Assembly: GCF_003219795.1 (NCBI RefSeq)
Contig: NZ_QJVC01000005.1
Coordinates: 114,320-178,319 of the forward strand
DNA from: Arthrobacter psychrolactophilus
GTDB lineage: Bacteria; Actinomycetota; Actinomycetes; Actinomycetales; Micrococcaceae
DNA length: 64,000 bases
Direction of reading: 5' to 3'
Positions 9,482-19,137 of this stretch are shown here, piece after piece. Positions within the stretch are counted from its first letter, which is position 1. Each line of letters opens with the position of its first letter. Made by a program: the position numbers and the translations under genes. The notes beneath the pieces are model-generated. The model saw only the letters and a list, made by a program, of their open reading frames with translations, had not been told where the DNA came from and searched no databases.

Positions 9482-10000
9482 ATGCAGCAATTGATCACCT
9501 TGGACGGCCACACGCCGACCGTTCATGAAAGTGCCTTCGTGGCGCACACGGCCGTCCTCATTGGTCAGGCCAGCCTCGGCGCCGATTCCAGCGCCTTCTA
9601 CGGTGTCGTCATGCGCGGCGACACCAACTCCATCACGGTCGGTAACGGCACTAATCTGCAGGACAATGTGGTGCTGCACGCGGATCCCGGATTCCCCACC
9701 ACGGTGGGCAACGGGGTCAGCGTGGGCCACGGCGCCATTGTCCACGGCTGCACGGTGGAGGATGACTGTTTGATCGGCATGAGCGCCACCATCATGAATG
9801 GTGCCGTCATCGGCGCCGGATCCCTCGTGGCCGGAGGCGCCGTCGTCCTGGAAGGAGCCATCATTCCGCCCGGTTCCCTCGTCGCCGGGGTGCCCGCCAA
9901 GGTGCGCCGTGAGCTTAGCGCCGAAGAGCTCGAACACGTCCGCGAAAACGCCAGCCACTACGTAGATTTGGCCCGCAAGCACAAGCAGGTCCAGCACTAG
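9482..10000 (+). CDS. Gamma-class carbonic anhydrase family protein
   Basis: A left-handed beta-helix protein of 172 residues with hexapeptide repeats through most of its length. The three metal-ligand histidines are visible in VVLHADPGF and VGHGAIVHG. It resembles YrdA/PaaY proteins, which are trimeric zinc enzymes; activity as a carbonic anhydrase is not certain for this branch. The start MQQLI at 9482 is chosen because homologues begin just before the first repeat; in-frame ATGs at 9449 and 9464 would add a short basic extension with no better ribosome-binding site. Confidence 0.88.
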   Translation: MQQLITLDGHTPTVHESAFVAHTAVLIGQASLGADSSAFYGVVMRGDTNSITVGNGTNLQDNVVLHADPGFPTTVGNGVSVGHGAIVHGCTVEDDCLIGMSATIMNGAVIGAGSLVAGGAVVLEGAIIPPGSLVAGVPAKVRRELSAEELEHVRENASHYVDLARKHKQVQH

Positions 10001-10108
10001 CAGTTCCCGGGCCGGCGGGCGTCATCAGCAGTTCATAGAGTGTATTTAGCAATTCATCTTGTGTTCACTTCTTGACGTCAATGTGATCTATAAGGCATTG
10101 TCTTTTGT

Positions 10109-11317
10109 ATGCTCGATGACGAACAGCCCACCACCACGCCGGCCCACAGGCCTGCCCGCAATCCGGGCTCACAATCTGCTCTGCGCAGCCGCAATCAACA
10201 GCGCATCACGCAGCAGCTACTCAAGGGTGGACCGTCAACTCAAGCCGAGCTCGCCCGCAGTACGGGCCTGTCGACCGCCACCATCTCCAATATCGTCAAG
10301 AGCATGGCCGCCGCTGAGCTGGTTACACTCACTCCCGTCACGAGCTCCGGGCGCCGGGCCATGTCCGTTCGCTACAACGGAGACAGCGCCATTGCCGCCG
10401 GCATCGACTTTGGCCGGACCCATGTGCGCGTGGTTCTCGCCAACACCGGCTACCACGTTCTCGCGGAGGAAGAGGCTCCGCTCCCCCGCGGCCACGAAGC
10501 GGCAGAAGGCATCCAGACCGCCTCCCGCCTGCTGGATAAACTCCTGAGAAAAGCAGGCATTTCCCGCTCCCAACTCATCGGCGCCGGAGCCGGCATCCCC
10601 GGGCCTATCGATAGCCGCAGCGGCAAGGTCATCCGGGGCGCCATCCTGCCTGAATGGGTCGGTATCAACCTGCACAGTGAGCTTCAGAAGGCCCTGGAAA
10701 TCCCTGTCTTTGTCGACAATGACGCCAATCTTGGTGCCCTCGCACAGCTCACCTGGGGAGATATGGGCAATGCCTTGAATCTGATGTTTATCAAGATTGG
10801 AACTGGCATTGGTTCGGGCCTGATTCTCGGTGGTCATCTCTTCCACGGCAGCTTTGGCGTCACCGGCGAAATTGGCCACGTGACCATCGATGAGCACGGC
10901 ATGATTTGCCGCTGCGGAAACCGCGGCTGTCTGGAAACTGTTGCCTCGACGGCCACCATGGTGGAACTGCTCAGCAGGGGTAGCGAGCACCCCATTTCCA
11001 CGGCAGATATCCTGCGCCAAGCTGACGCCGGAGACCCCGCTACCCTGCGCGTACTCGACGACGCTGGCATGGCCATTGGGCGTGCATTGGCCAACGTCGC
11101 CAACCTGATCAGCCCCGATGTCATTGTCATTGGTGGCCCGCTGACGGAACTCGGCGAGCTCTTCTTAGCCCCCATCCGACGTGGACTTCTGCGCCATGCC
11201 GTCCCGATTATTGGGGAAAGCATCGGGCTGAAAATGTCGCAGCTCACCTCCCGTGCGGAGGCTCTCGGAGCGGCCGCACTGGTGTTCCAAAACGAGCCCA
11301 GTTCCATCATTTCTTAA
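10109..11317 (+). CDS. ROK family transcriptional regulator of the downstream sugar ABC operon
   Basis: A 402-residue protein with an N-terminal winged helix-turn-helix (about residues 28-85, QAELARSTGLSTATISNIVKSM). A sugar-kinase-like ROK domain follows, with DFGRTHVRV, the GTGIGSGLILGG loop and the zinc motif CRCGNRGCLE. This layout is that of NagC/XylR-type repressors, which bind a sugar or sugar phosphate. It sits upstream of mmsA-mmsB-chvE in the same direction, and a 24-bp palindrome lies between them, so it most likely represses that transporter. Several bases upstream of its start resemble promoter elements, but spacing is poor and no promoter is claimed. Confidence 0.9.
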   Translation: MLDDEQPTTTPAHRPARNPGSQSALRSRNQQRITQQLLKGGPSTQAELARSTGLSTATISNIVKSMAAAELVTLTPVTSSGRRAMSVRYNGDSAIAAGIDFGRTHVRVVLANTGYHVLAEEEAPLPRGHEAAEGIQTASRLLDKLLRKAGISRSQLIGAGAGIPGPIDSRSGKVIRGAILPEWVGINLHSELQKALEIPVFVDNDANLGALAQLTWGDMGNALNLMFIKIGTGIGSGLILGGHLFHGSFGVTGEIGHVTIDEHGMICRCGNRGCLETVASTATMVELLSRGSEHPISTADILRQADAGDPATLRVLDDAGMAIGRALANVANLISPDVIVIGGPLTELGELFLAPIRRGLLRHAVPIIGESIGLKMSQLTSRAEALGAAALVFQNEPSSIIS

Positions 11318-11344
11318 ACCGTTACCATCCCGTAGCGTTAAAGA

Positions 11345-11402
11345 CTTGACCGCAAGCGTGTGATCTAGTTTACTTTTCGAGTACCGGTTAGAACTGGTAC
11401 TC
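11345..11402 (+). promoter_or_regulatory. Promoter with overlapping palindromic operator for mmsA-mmsB-chvE
   Basis: A TTGACC box (11345-11350) and a weak TTTACT box (11369-11374) are 18 bases apart. Directly downstream, 11379-11402 is a palindrome with 11-bp arms (GAGTACCGGTT and AACTGGTACTC, one mismatch) around AG. Its position just after the -10 fits repression by the adjacent ROK protein. A weak CRP-like sequence (TGTGA-N6-TTACT, 8 of 10) overlaps 11359-11374. Confidence 0.55.
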
Positions 11403-11501
11403 CGCGTAACAATTGAATTCCGCGGGCAAAGAAGCCCAAATCGCCAGTGCGAATCTGGTAGGGCACAGACAAAGAAGTCAGTTGTGGAAGGCGTAAGCAT
11501 T

Positions 11502-13046
11502 ATGGTGTCCGCGAACCCCGTCATTCTCGAGATGCGATCCATCACCAAGGAATTCCCTGGTGTGAAGGCACTTTCGGAAGTATCTATCACCGTCCATGCC
11601 AGCGAGATCCACTCCATCTGTGGCGAAAATGGTGCAGGCAAATCAACCCTCATGAAGGTTCTCTCCGGTGTCTACCCCTTCGGTAGCTACCAGGGAGACA
11701 TTGTCTTCCAGAACTCCGTCTGCGAGTTCAAAGACATCCGGGCCAGTGAAAACGCCGGAATTGTTATCATCCATCAGGAATTAGCCCTGATCCCCGAACT
11801 CTCCATCACCGAGAACATCTTCCTCGGTAATGAACCCACCCGCTTTGGTGTCATCAACTGGGCCGAGGCCCGGATGCGGACCATGGAGCTGATGGCCCGT
11901 GTTGGCCTCAACGAGGATCCCGACACTCCTGTCAAGGAAATCGGTGTTGGCAAGCAGCAGCTCGTGGAAATCGCGAAGGCCTTGAACAAGTCGGTCAAGC
12001 TCCTCATCCTCGATGAGCCCACGGCCGCCCTGAACGAGTCCGATTCCCAGCACCTCTTGGATTTGATCCGCGGACTCAAGTCCAAGGGCATCAGCTGCAT
12101 CATGATCTCGCACAAGCTCAACGAGATCGAGCAGGTTTCCGACTCCATCACGATTATCCGTGACGGCAAGTCCATTGAGACCCTCGATGTGAAGGCCGAC
12201 GGCGTCGATGAGGATCGGATCATCCGCGGCATGGTGGGACGCACCTTGGAATCACGCTTCCCGGATCACACACCCAAGATCGGCGAGATCTTCTTCGAGG
12301 TTAAGGACTGGACTGTGGGCCACCCGCAGATCTCGGACCGCCTGGTCTGCAAGGGTTCTAACTTCAACGTCCGCCGCGGCGAGATCGTCGGTATTGCCGG
12401 GCTCATGGGCGCCGGTCGTACCGAATTGGCTCGCTCCATCTTCGGCCGCTCTTACGGTAACTACATCTCCGGGCAGATCTTCAAGGACGGCAAGGAGATC
12501 ACCATGCGCAACGTCCCTGCGGCCATCAAGCATGGACTGGGATACGTGACCGAAGACCGTAAGACGCTGGGTCTGAATCTGCTCGATGACATCAAGACCA
12601 CCACGGTCTCGGCAAATCTCGGTGCCATCTCCAATAACACCGTCGTTGACCGCGACAAGGAGTACTCGGTGGCAGAAGGCTACCGCAAGCAACTTCGCAC
12701 CAAGGCCCCCACGGTGGATGAGGGTGTTGGAAAACTCTCCGGCGGAAACCAGCAGAAGGTGGTGCTCGCCAAGTGGATGTTCACCGACCCCGATCTCCTC
12801 ATTCTCGATGAACCCACGCGAGGCATCGATGTGGGCGCCAAGTACGAGATTTACGGAATCATTCAGGAGCTGGCGAACCAGGGCAAGGGCGTCATCGTCA
12901 TTTCCTCGGAACTGCCGGAGCTCCTCGGCATCTCTGACCGCATTTACACCATTTTTGAGGGCGCCATCACCGGCGTACTCGATAAGAATCAGGCCAGCCA
13001 GGAATCGTTGATGAAACGCATGACCGCTGCCACTAAGTCTGCCTAG
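11502..13046 (+). CDS. mmsA: Multiple-monosaccharide ABC transporter, ATP-binding protein
   Basis: A double ATPase of 514 residues. The first nucleotide-binding domain has Walker [10 protein letters not shown] (near residue 36) and Walker [13 protein letters not shown]. The second has the usual degenerate Walker A of this family (GLMGAGRTE), the signature LSGGNQQKV and Walker [21 protein letters not shown]. It energises uptake of several pentoses and hexoses with MmsB and ChvE. The ATG at 11502 is chosen because GGAAGG lies 10 bases upstream; the GTG at 11484 lies within that leader. It is first in a three-gene operon behind the ROK operator. Confidence 0.93.
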   Translation: MVSANPVILEMRSITKEFPGVKALSEVSITVHASEIHSICGENGAGKSTLMKVLSGVYPFGSYQGDIVFQNSVCEFKDIRASENAGIVIIHQELALIPELSITENIFLGNEPTRFGVINWAEARMRTMELMARVGLNEDPDTPVKEIGVGKQQLVEIAKALNKSVKLLILDEPTAALNESDSQHLLDLIRGLKSKGISCIMISHKLNEIEQVSDSITIIRDGKSIETLDVKADGVDEDRIIRGMVGRTLESRFPDHTPKIGEIFFEVKDWTVGHPQISDRLVCKGSNFNVRRGEIVGIAGLMGAGRTELARSIFGRSYGNYISGQIFKDGKEITMRNVPAAIKHGLGYVTEDRKTLGLNLLDDIKTTTVSANLGAISNNTVVDRDKEYSVAEGYRKQLRTKAPTVDEGVGKLSGGNQQKVVLAKWMFTDPDLLILDEPTRGIDVGAKYEIYGIIQELANQGKGVIVISSELPELLGISDRIYTIFEGAITGVLDKNQASQESLMKRMTAATKSA

Positions 13047-13071
13047 CTCTAGGGAAGAAAAAGGACACCCC

Positions 13072-14343
13072 ATGAACATCATCAAACAACTCTTTGGCGG
13101 TAACTCACGCCAGTTCGGCATGATTTTTGCCCTCGTCGCCCTGATCGCTTTCTTCCAGGTCAAGACAGACGGTCTGATCCTCACCCCGGATAACGTCATC
13201 AACTTGATGAACGGTTACTCTTACATCTTGATCCTGGCCATCGGCATGGTGCTGGTCATCATCGCGGGCCACATTGACCTCTCGGTCGGTTCCGTTGCCG
13301 CGTTTGTGGGCATCGTCGTCGCCCTGTCCATGCGTGACTGGGGCCTACCCTGGTACCTAGGCATCGTCGTCGGCCTTCTCCTGGGCGCCGCGATCGGAGC
13401 GTGGCAAGGCTTCTTCGTGGCCTATGTGGGCATTCCCGCCTTCATCGTGACCTTGGCAGGCATGCTGCTGTTCCGTGGCGCCAACCAGCTCTTCGGTAAG
13501 TCCCTGACCATCCCGGTCCCCAAGGAATTCCAGTCCATCGGCGCCGGTTACCTTCCCGAGATCGGCCCGAACACCGGCTACAACAACCTCACCCTGCTCA
13601 TCGGCTTCATCGGTGTCGCCGCTCTCGTTTGGGGCGAACTGCGTAGCCGCAAGCGCGCCGTAGCCCTCGGTTCCGACGTCAAGCCGTTCTGGGTCACTGT
13701 TGTGAAGGTCGTTGTCTTCGCCGCCGTTATCCTGTACGTCACCTACCTCTTCGCCACCGGCCGCCCCGGCACGTCCTTCCCCATCCCGGGAATCATCCTC
13801 GGTGTCCTGGTTCTGGTCTACGGCTTCATCTCCTCCCGCACCACGATTGGCCGCCACGTGTACGCAGTGGGTGGCAACCGCCACGCCGCCGCACTCTCCG
13901 GAGTCAAGAGCAAGCGCACCGACTTCCTGGTCATGCTGAACATGTCCATGCTCGCCGGTCTGGCCGGCATGATCTTCGTTGCCCGCGCCAACGCTTCCGG
14001 CCCGTCCGACGGCGTTGGCTGGGAATTGGACGCCATCGCCGCCGTCTTCATCGGTGGCGCCGCCGTCACCGGTGGTGTGGGAACCGTGATGGGCTCCATG
14101 ATCGGTGGTTTGGTCATGGCCGTGCTCAATAACGGCCTGCAGTTGCTGGGCGTGGGTTCCGACTGGACCCAGATCATCAAGGGCCTGGTCCTGTTGGCCG
14201 CCGTCGTCTTCGATGTTTACAACAAGTCCCAGGGCAAGCCCTCCTTCATCGGCTTCATGATGAAAAAGCTTGGCGGTAACAACAGCAACCCGGATCTTGA
14301 AGTTGCTGAGCCGCTCAAGGGCACCATCAAGACTGACGCCTAA
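13072..14343 (+). CDS. mmsB: Multiple-monosaccharide ABC transporter, permease
   Basis: A 423-residue inner-membrane permease with about 10-12 hydrophobic segments and the BPD_transp_2 (RbsC/XylH) layout. AGHIDLSVGSVAAF near residue 65 is the family signature, and AVGGNRHAAALSG is the cytoplasmic coupling loop contacting the ATPase. It starts 25 bases after mmsA. Length and an extra helix pair fit the MmsB/GguB type rather than RbsC. Confidence 0.93.
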   Translation: MNIIKQLFGGNSRQFGMIFALVALIAFFQVKTDGLILTPDNVINLMNGYSYILILAIGMVLVIIAGHIDLSVGSVAAFVGIVVALSMRDWGLPWYLGIVVGLLLGAAIGAWQGFFVAYVGIPAFIVTLAGMLLFRGANQLFGKSLTIPVPKEFQSIGAGYLPEIGPNTGYNNLTLLIGFIGVAALVWGELRSRKRAVALGSDVKPFWVTVVKVVVFAAVILYVTYLFATGRPGTSFPIPGIILGVLVLVYGFISSRTTIGRHVYAVGGNRHAAALSGVKSKRTDFLVMLNMSMLAGLAGMIFVARANASGPSDGVGWELDAIAAVFIGGAAVTGGVGTVMGSMIGGLVMAVLNNGLQLLGVGSDWTQIIKGLVLLAAVVFDVYNKSQGKPSFIGFMMKKLGGNNSNPDLEVAEPLKGTIKTDA

Positions 14344-14391
14344 ATTCTTCCTCTCCTCAAAATTACGAAAACCAATAGAAAGCGAAGCACC

Positions 14392-15492
14392 ATGTTGAAA
14401 CTCAACAAGACGGTCAAAACCCTGGCCGTCCTCCTGGCCGCATCATCGCTGGCACTGACCGGCTGTGGCCGTGCAGAAACCCCCGCAGCTTCCGACAGCG
14501 CCGCCGCTGCTGGCTTTGCTGCTGACTCCTTGATCGGTGTAGCTCTGCCCCAGAAGACCAGTGAAAACTGGGTTCTCGCAGAAAGCCTGTTCAATGACGG
14601 CCTGACCGGCGCCGGTTACAAGGCTGATGTTCAGTTCGCCAACGGTGGCGTATCCGAACAGCAGAACCAGATCAGCGCCATGGTCACCAAGGGTGCCAAG
14701 GTCATCATCGTCGGTGCTATTGACGGCGGCCAGCTCGGCACACAGCTCAAGCAGGCTAAGGATGCCGGCGCGACCGTCATTGCTTACGACCGTTTGCTGC
14801 TCAATACCTCAGACGTTGACTACTACGTCGCCTACGATAACTTCAAGGTTGGCCAGCTTCAGGGTCAGGCTCTGCTGGACGGCATGAAGGCTAAGAAGCC
14901 CGAAGGCCCGTACAACATTGAGCTCTTCGCCGGATCCCCGGATGACGCCAACGCGAAGGTCTTCTTCGACGGCGCCATGGATGTCCTCCAGCCGAAGATC
15001 GATGACGGAACCGTCAAGGTTGTTTCCGGTCAGAAGTCCTTCGAGCAGGCAGTTACCCAGGGCTGGAAGGCAGAAAACGCTCAGAAGCGTATGGACTCCC
15101 TCCTCGTTGGAAGCTACAGCTCCGCAACGGTTGACGGCGTGCTCTCCCCCAACGACACCCTGGCCCGCGCCATCTTGACCTCCGTCAAGGCTGCCGGCAA
15201 GGCCACCCCCACGGTGACCGGCCAGGATGCTGAAGTTGAGTCCGTCAAGTCCATCATGGCTGGCGAGCAGTACTCCACCATCAACAAGGACACCACCGCC
15301 CTCGTTGAGCACTCCATCCAGATGGTCAAGGATCTGCAGGGCGGCAAGACTCCCGAGATCAACGACCCCAAGTCCTACGACAACGGTGTCAAGGTTGTTC
15401 CGGCCTTCTTGCTGACGCCCCAGATCGTGACGAAGGCTAACGCTGCAGAGCAGTTCGCCAACGACAAGATCCTTGGCCCGCTGACCAAGTAG
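14392..15492 (+). CDS. chvE: Multiple-sugar-binding lipoprotein
   Basis: A periplasmic-binding-protein-fold lipoprotein of 366 residues. The signal peptide ends in the lipobox LALTGC, so Cys near residue 25 is the lipidated residue. The body has two Rossmann-like lobes with IGVALPQKTSENW (sugar-binding loop), YDRLL and NDTLARAI, as in ChvE/GguC and related glucose-galactose-xylose binding proteins. It is last in the mmsA-mmsB-chvE operon and is followed by a terminator, which suits the high level usually needed for binding proteins. Confidence 0.92.
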   Translation: MLKLNKTVKTLAVLLAASSLALTGCGRAETPAASDSAAAAGFAADSLIGVALPQKTSENWVLAESLFNDGLTGAGYKADVQFANGGVSEQQNQISAMVTKGAKVIIVGAIDGGQLGTQLKQAKDAGATVIAYDRLLLNTSDVDYYVAYDNFKVGQLQGQALLDGMKAKKPEGPYNIELFAGSPDDANAKVFFDGAMDVLQPKIDDGTVKVVSGQKSFEQAVTQGWKAENAQKRMDSLLVGSYSSATVDGVLSPNDTLARAILTSVKAAGKATPTVTGQDAEVESVKSIMAGEQYSTINKDTTALVEHSIQMVKDLQGGKTPEINDPKSYDNGVKVVPAFLLTPQIVTKANAAEQFANDKILGPLTK

Positions 15493-15520
15493 TCACCAGC
15501 CAAGGCGAGTTAATCGCGTA

Positions 15521-15569
15521 AGGCCCTGGTCCGCCGTCGTTCTTGATTGGCGACGGCGGACCAGGGCCT
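15521..15569 (+). terminator. Terminator of the mms sugar operon
   Basis: A perfect 19-bp stem (15521-15539 and 15551-15569) with an 11-nt loop, followed by TTCG, 28 bases after chvE. It also lies downstream of the convergent AlkD-like gene and may act in both directions. Confidence 0.75.
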
Positions 15570-15601
15570 TTCGCATGCCCGGTACCATGGCGGGTGGTTG
15601 G

Positions 15602-16288
15602 CTAGGGCGTTTCCTTCCGGCGGACCAGCTCGGTGATCCAGAGGGGTGCGAAGGGCGAGGTGCAATTAGGCGGCGTGGGGTAATCCTTCAGGACCTCGAG
15701 CCGCTCGCCGATGTCGATGGCTCGAGCGCGCAGTTGCGCATTCTCGATCCCGATCTGGGCCAGGGTGTGGTTCATGGCCCACTGGAGGCGTTCCGGGGCG
15801 TCGCGCATGTGGGCCTCGATCGTGTCCAGCAAGGCCGGGAGCTCGAGGCCGTCAGGCGATTTCACCACGCGTTCACTCGTCAACGCCCACCCTGCGCTGG
15901 CCACCACGGGATCGGGATCCGTGAACCATCCCTGACGCAGCTGTTCTACGTGCCGGCTCTTCTTAACCACATAGTTCACGAGCCAGTCCTGCACCTTCGG
16001 GACGCGGGACTCGCGCAGCATGGCGTCCAGCTCCTCGAGGCTAAAGTCCTTGGGACGGCACATGAGAAGCGCCAAGAGTCGGGCAGCCGTATTGCCGCTG
16101 CTCCACAGCCCCGGAACCAGCTCTTGTTGGGGCTTGAGGCGCTTGGCGAGGGCCCGCAACTTGCCCAGATTCACGCCGTGATCATCGCCGTGCCGTTCAT
16201 TGATGGCGCGGGCCTTTGGATCCTCGAGGGCGGCCAATTCCGCTAAAACCTCGGCCACCGTAGTGGTTGTTTGAGTCGGCGTCGTCAT
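15602..16288 (-). CDS. AlkD-like DNA alkylation repair protein
   Basis: A 228-residue all-helical protein with HEAT-like repeats, as in the AlkC/AlkD glycosylase family that removes bulky or positively charged alkylated bases. Visible family features are WSSGNTAARLLALLM (first repeat), VPKVQDWLVNYVVKKSRHVEQLR and the later WAMNHTLAQIGIEN block. The start MTTPTQ at 16288 has GGAG 6-9 bases upstream; an ATG at 16300 overlaps that site. The exact substrate is not evident, and members of this family include proteins without proven glycosylase activity. Confidence 0.78.
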   Translation of the reverse strand: MTTPTQTTTTVAEVLAELAALEDPKARAINERHGDDHGVNLGKLRALAKRLKPQQELVPGLWSSGNTAARLLALLMCRPKDFSLEELDAMLRESRVPKVQDWLVNYVVKKSRHVEQLRQGWFTDPDPVVASAGWALTSERVVKSPDGLELPALLDTIEAHMRDAPERLQWAMNHTLAQIGIENAQLRARAIDIGERLEVLKDYPTPPNCTSPFAPLWITELVRRKETP

Positions 16289-16416
16289 GTCATTCTCCAA
16301 TTCCCGAGCAGGTGCTCTTCATCTTACTGGGCAGGTGAGACAACGCATTCGATGACATGTGTCGAAGCGCTTGTCATGTTCCCCCGCGGGAGCTGTGATG
16401 CTGGCACAATATCCCA

Positions 16417-17514
16417 ATGACCATTCCCCGTTTTGTCGGCCGACCCGACTGGTATAACACCTTCAATCCCGAAACTCTCGCCGCCACCGGCACTCCCCTG
16501 CGCTGGGGTGTCATCGCCACAGGAAATATTGCTACTACGGTCACCACCGACCTGGCCCTGCTGGAAGACGCCGTCTTGCAGGCTGTGAGCTCACGAAGCC
16601 AGACGAGCGCCGCCGCGTTCGCTGACAAGTTTGGCTTTACCACCCACTATTTCGACGGCGGACCCTCCGGTGCCGCTGCCCCCGGACACCTCCAGCTCCT
16701 CGCCGATCCCGAGGTGGACGTGGTGTATGTCGCCACCCCGCACGGCCAGCACTTTGATATTGTGCGTGCCGCCCTGGAGAACGGCAAGCATGTCCTGTGC
16801 GAAAAGGCCCTGACCATCACCTCGGCCGAGACCCGTGCCTTGATCGAGCTGGCCCGCGCCAAGGGCCTGTTCCTCATGGAAGCCGTCTGGGCCCGCTTTG
16901 TGCCGGGCTTCCAGCGGGCTTTGGAGATCATCACATCCGGTGAGATCGGTGAGATCAAGTGGGTCCGCGGAGACCTGGGCTTTGTGGCCCCCAACGACCC
17001 GGCCCTACGCATCTGGGCACCGAACGACGGCGGCGGAGCGCTCCTAGACCTCACGGTGTACCCCTTGCTGTGGGCGTGGGGAACGCTGGGTCAGCCGGAG
17101 AAGGTTGCCGCGACCGGCTCGTTGACATCCTTTGGCGTGGATGGGCTGAACACCATTACGCTCAGCTATGCCAACGGCAGCCAAGCCCAGCTCATCAGCG
17201 GGCTCGTCTCACAGGGCCCCGGCCGTGCGACGATCTCCGGCACGCTGGGTTACATCGAGACGGTGAATTCCTTGAACAACCCGAAGGAACTCTTCATCTC
17301 CGGGCCCGGCGGCGCGACCCGCACCGAAACCTTCGAGGAACCCGGCAGCGGCTACACCTACCAGCTGCGCGAGGTCACCCGTTGCATTCAGGCCGGGCTC
17401 ACCGAGAGCGCCACCATGCCGTTGGATGATTCCTTATCCATCATGGAACTGTTCGACGAGGTCCGCAGCCAGCTGGGCCTGAGCTACACCAACGATACCC
17501 GCACGGACATCTAG
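16417..17514 (+). CDS. Gfo/Idh/MocA family oxidoreductase
   Basis: A 365-residue NAD(P)-dependent dehydrogenase. The N-terminal Rossmann fold has GVIATGNIATT (near residue 32) and VYVATPHGQH, followed by the catalytic-lysine motif CEKALTI. The C-terminal alpha/beta sheet domain includes DLTVYPLLWAWG, a pattern of the dihydrodiol dehydrogenase/1,5-anhydrofructose reductase branch. The substrate, probably a sugar or cyclitol derivative, is not determined. It stands alone and ends in a strong hairpin. Confidence 0.88.
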   Translation: MTIPRFVGRPDWYNTFNPETLAATGTPLRWGVIATGNIATTVTTDLALLEDAVLQAVSSRSQTSAAAFADKFGFTTHYFDGGPSGAAAPGHLQLLADPEVDVVYVATPHGQHFDIVRAALENGKHVLCEKALTITSAETRALIELARAKGLFLMEAVWARFVPGFQRALEIITSGEIGEIKWVRGDLGFVAPNDPALRIWAPNDGGGALLDLTVYPLLWAWGTLGQPEKVAATGSLTSFGVDGLNTITLSYANGSQAQLISGLVSQGPGRATISGTLGYIETVNSLNNPKELFISGPGGATRTETFEEPGSGYTYQLREVTRCIQAGLTESATMPLDDSLSIMELFDEVRSQLGLSYTNDTRTDI

Positions 17515-17535
17515 CGTCCCTCCCCGCATATACAT

Positions 17536-17603
17536 CGAGGACGCAGTTTATTGGACGGCGAACACCTGAAACGGGTACTTTCCGTCCAACACCTGCGTCC
17601 TCG
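17536..17603 (+). terminator. Terminator after the Gfo/Idh/MocA gene
   Basis: An outer 11-bp stem (CGAGGACGCAG at 17536 and CTGCGTCCTCG at 17593) encloses an inner TTGGACGG/CCGTCCAA stem and is followed by TTGGGTTTT. Confidence 0.65.
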
Positions 17604-17624
17604 TTGGGTTTTAAGGGGTAGGAG

Positions 17625-18170
17625 TCAGCGAGGCTCACCGGGCAACGGCCAACGGCCGTGCTCAGAGTGGAACTTTATGGCTGCCATGAGCGGTGGCAGG
17701 TTGTACTGGGAAATACTCAGGTCGAGCTTTTCTCCCTTGGGTCCACGGACAGTCAAGAACTTCTGAAAGCCTTGGTCACGGAAGGAGTAGCTCACGATCT
17801 CGTGATAGGCGAGCTGGTGTTCCTTACCGAAGGTTGTCCTGAATTCCATCTCGTTATCGCCCACGTCAACATACCAATTGCGGTAGATGAACAAGAGGTA
17901 CGCGCCCGCCAGCGTCACAACACCAAAAGCGATCGGCATCGCAACGGCGTCTTCGGATGAGGCCGCGAATGAGGCTAGGAGTCCCAGCAGCCCCACGACG
18001 AGGACAGGCCAGGCGAGAAACGGAATTACTTTCGGCATGCGGATCCGCCGCTTGTTCCCTTTTGAACGGTTGGGATGCTTCTTGAACCACACCGCGAGCA
18101 GGGATACCAGGAATGCGATGACAGCGACCACGCCGAAAATGAGAATATAACGCAGCACGGGGTTATCCAT
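17625..18170 (-). CDS. Small membrane protein with a PH-like C-terminal domain
   Basis: I do not recognise a specific family. The 181-residue protein has one membrane segment at the N-terminus (about residues 5-25), a basic loop, two further segments (about 45-95), and a soluble end (YVDVGDNEMEFRTTFGKEHQLAYHEIVSYSF) that resembles bacterial PH-like membrane proteins. The start MDNPVL at 18170 follows AAGGAC; the longer frame to 18269 would add a basic, unlikely leader. No operon partner is evident. Confidence 0.6.
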   Translation of the reverse strand: MDNPVLRYILIFGVVAVIAFLVSLLAVWFKKHPNRSKGNKRRIRMPKVIPFLAWPVLVVGLLGLLASFAASSEDAVAMPIAFGVVTLAGAYLLFIYRNWYVDVGDNEMEFRTTFGKEHQLAYHEIVSYSFRDQGFQKFLTVRGPKGEKLDLSISQYNLPPLMAAIKFHSEHGRWPLPGEPR

Positions 18171-18360
18171 CGCCAACGTCCTTCCATGCAGGTTTTGGTG
18201 GTGGGTGTTCGCCAGACGATCTGAGCTCCATCCTCGACGGCCCACACATACTTTTCGCCTACTATTCAACAGCCTTTGTGCCGAAAACCGGGGACGTGTG
18301 GATAAATGTTGCTGCGGCCCCCGCTTGGAGAGACGAGCAACGGGAGCTGTGGTGGATTAA

Positions 18361-18410
18361 ATGACACTGGTCGGGCTTGTCAGAAACCTGACAAGCCCGA
18401 CCAGTGTCAT
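18361..18410 (-). terminator. Terminator of the liv operon
   Basis: A perfect 23-bp stem with a 4-nt loop lies 14 bases beyond the livF stop. On the minus strand it is followed by TTTAATCC; on the plus strand by TTTGCTG. Confidence 0.8.
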
Positions 18411-18423
18411 TTTGCTGTCTGGG

Positions 18424-19137
18424 CTAGCCCACCCCTAGGTAGGCTTCCTTGATGGCCGGATTAGCCAACAGTTCCTTACCCGTTCCGCTATGGGTGATGG
18501 CGCCCGTCTCCAAAACAAAGGCACGGTGCGCCCGGGCCAGAGCCTGGTTGGCGTTCTGCTCCACCAGGAGCACCGTGGTGCCCTGGCCGTTGATCTCCGT
18601 GATGATCTTAAAGATCTGGCGGATGAACTGCGGTGCCAACCCCATGGAGGGCTCGTCCAGGAGCAGCAGCTTGGGCCGAGACATCAGTGCCCGGCCGATC
18701 GCGAGCATCTGCTGCTCACCACCGCTCATGGTGCCACCGAATTGCTTCTCGCGTTCCTTCAAACGAGGGAACAGCGTGAAGACCCGCTCCAGGTCGTCGC
18801 TGACTCCGCTGCGATCCTTACGGCCAAAGGTACCCATATCTAGATTTTCCAGCACCGTCATGGCCGGGAAAATCCCGCGCCCTTCCGGTGCCTGCGAGAT
18901 ACCCTGCACCACTCGGATGTGAGCCTTCATCTTCGTGATGTCTTCATCCATGAACTTGATGGAGCCACCGGAGGGATTCAACAGCCCCGAGATGGTCTTC
19001 ATCGTGGTGGTTTTCCCGGCACCGTTGGCGCCGATGAGAGAAACAATCTCACCCTCCTCCACAGTGAAGGACATGTCGTGAATGGCTTCGATCCGCCCAT
19101 AGTGGACTGACACGTTCTTCATCTCAAGCAAAGTCAT
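18424..19137 (-). CDS. livF: Branched-chain amino-acid ABC transporter, ATP-binding protein LivF
   Basis: A 237-residue ABC ATPase with Walker A GANGAGKTT (near residue 37), the signature MSGGEQQML, Walker B LLLLDEPSMGLAP and the switch-His region LLVEQNANQAL. The short form without the C-terminal extension and the MSGGEQQ wording are typical of LivF, which pairs with LivG to power uptake of leucine, isoleucine, valine or related amides. Its start overlaps livG by 14 bases. It is last of the five-gene operon livK-livH-livM-livG-livF. Confidence 0.93.
   Translation of the reverse strand: MTLLEMKNVSVHYGRIEAIHDMSFTVEEGEIVSLIGANGAGKTTTMKTISGLLNPSGGSIKFMDEDITKMKAHIRVVQGISQAPEGRGIFPAMTVLENLDMGTFGRKDRSGVSDDLERVFTLFPRLKEREKQFGGTMSGGEQQMLAIGRALMSRPKLLLLDEPSMGLAPQFIRQIFKIITEINGQGTTVLLVEQNANQALARAHRAFVLETGAITHSGTGKELLANPAIKEAYLGVG

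Noticed and set aside
10072-10094. TTGACG and TATAAG as promoter of the ROK gene
   Set aside because: Only 11 bases apart, too short for a normal promoter.
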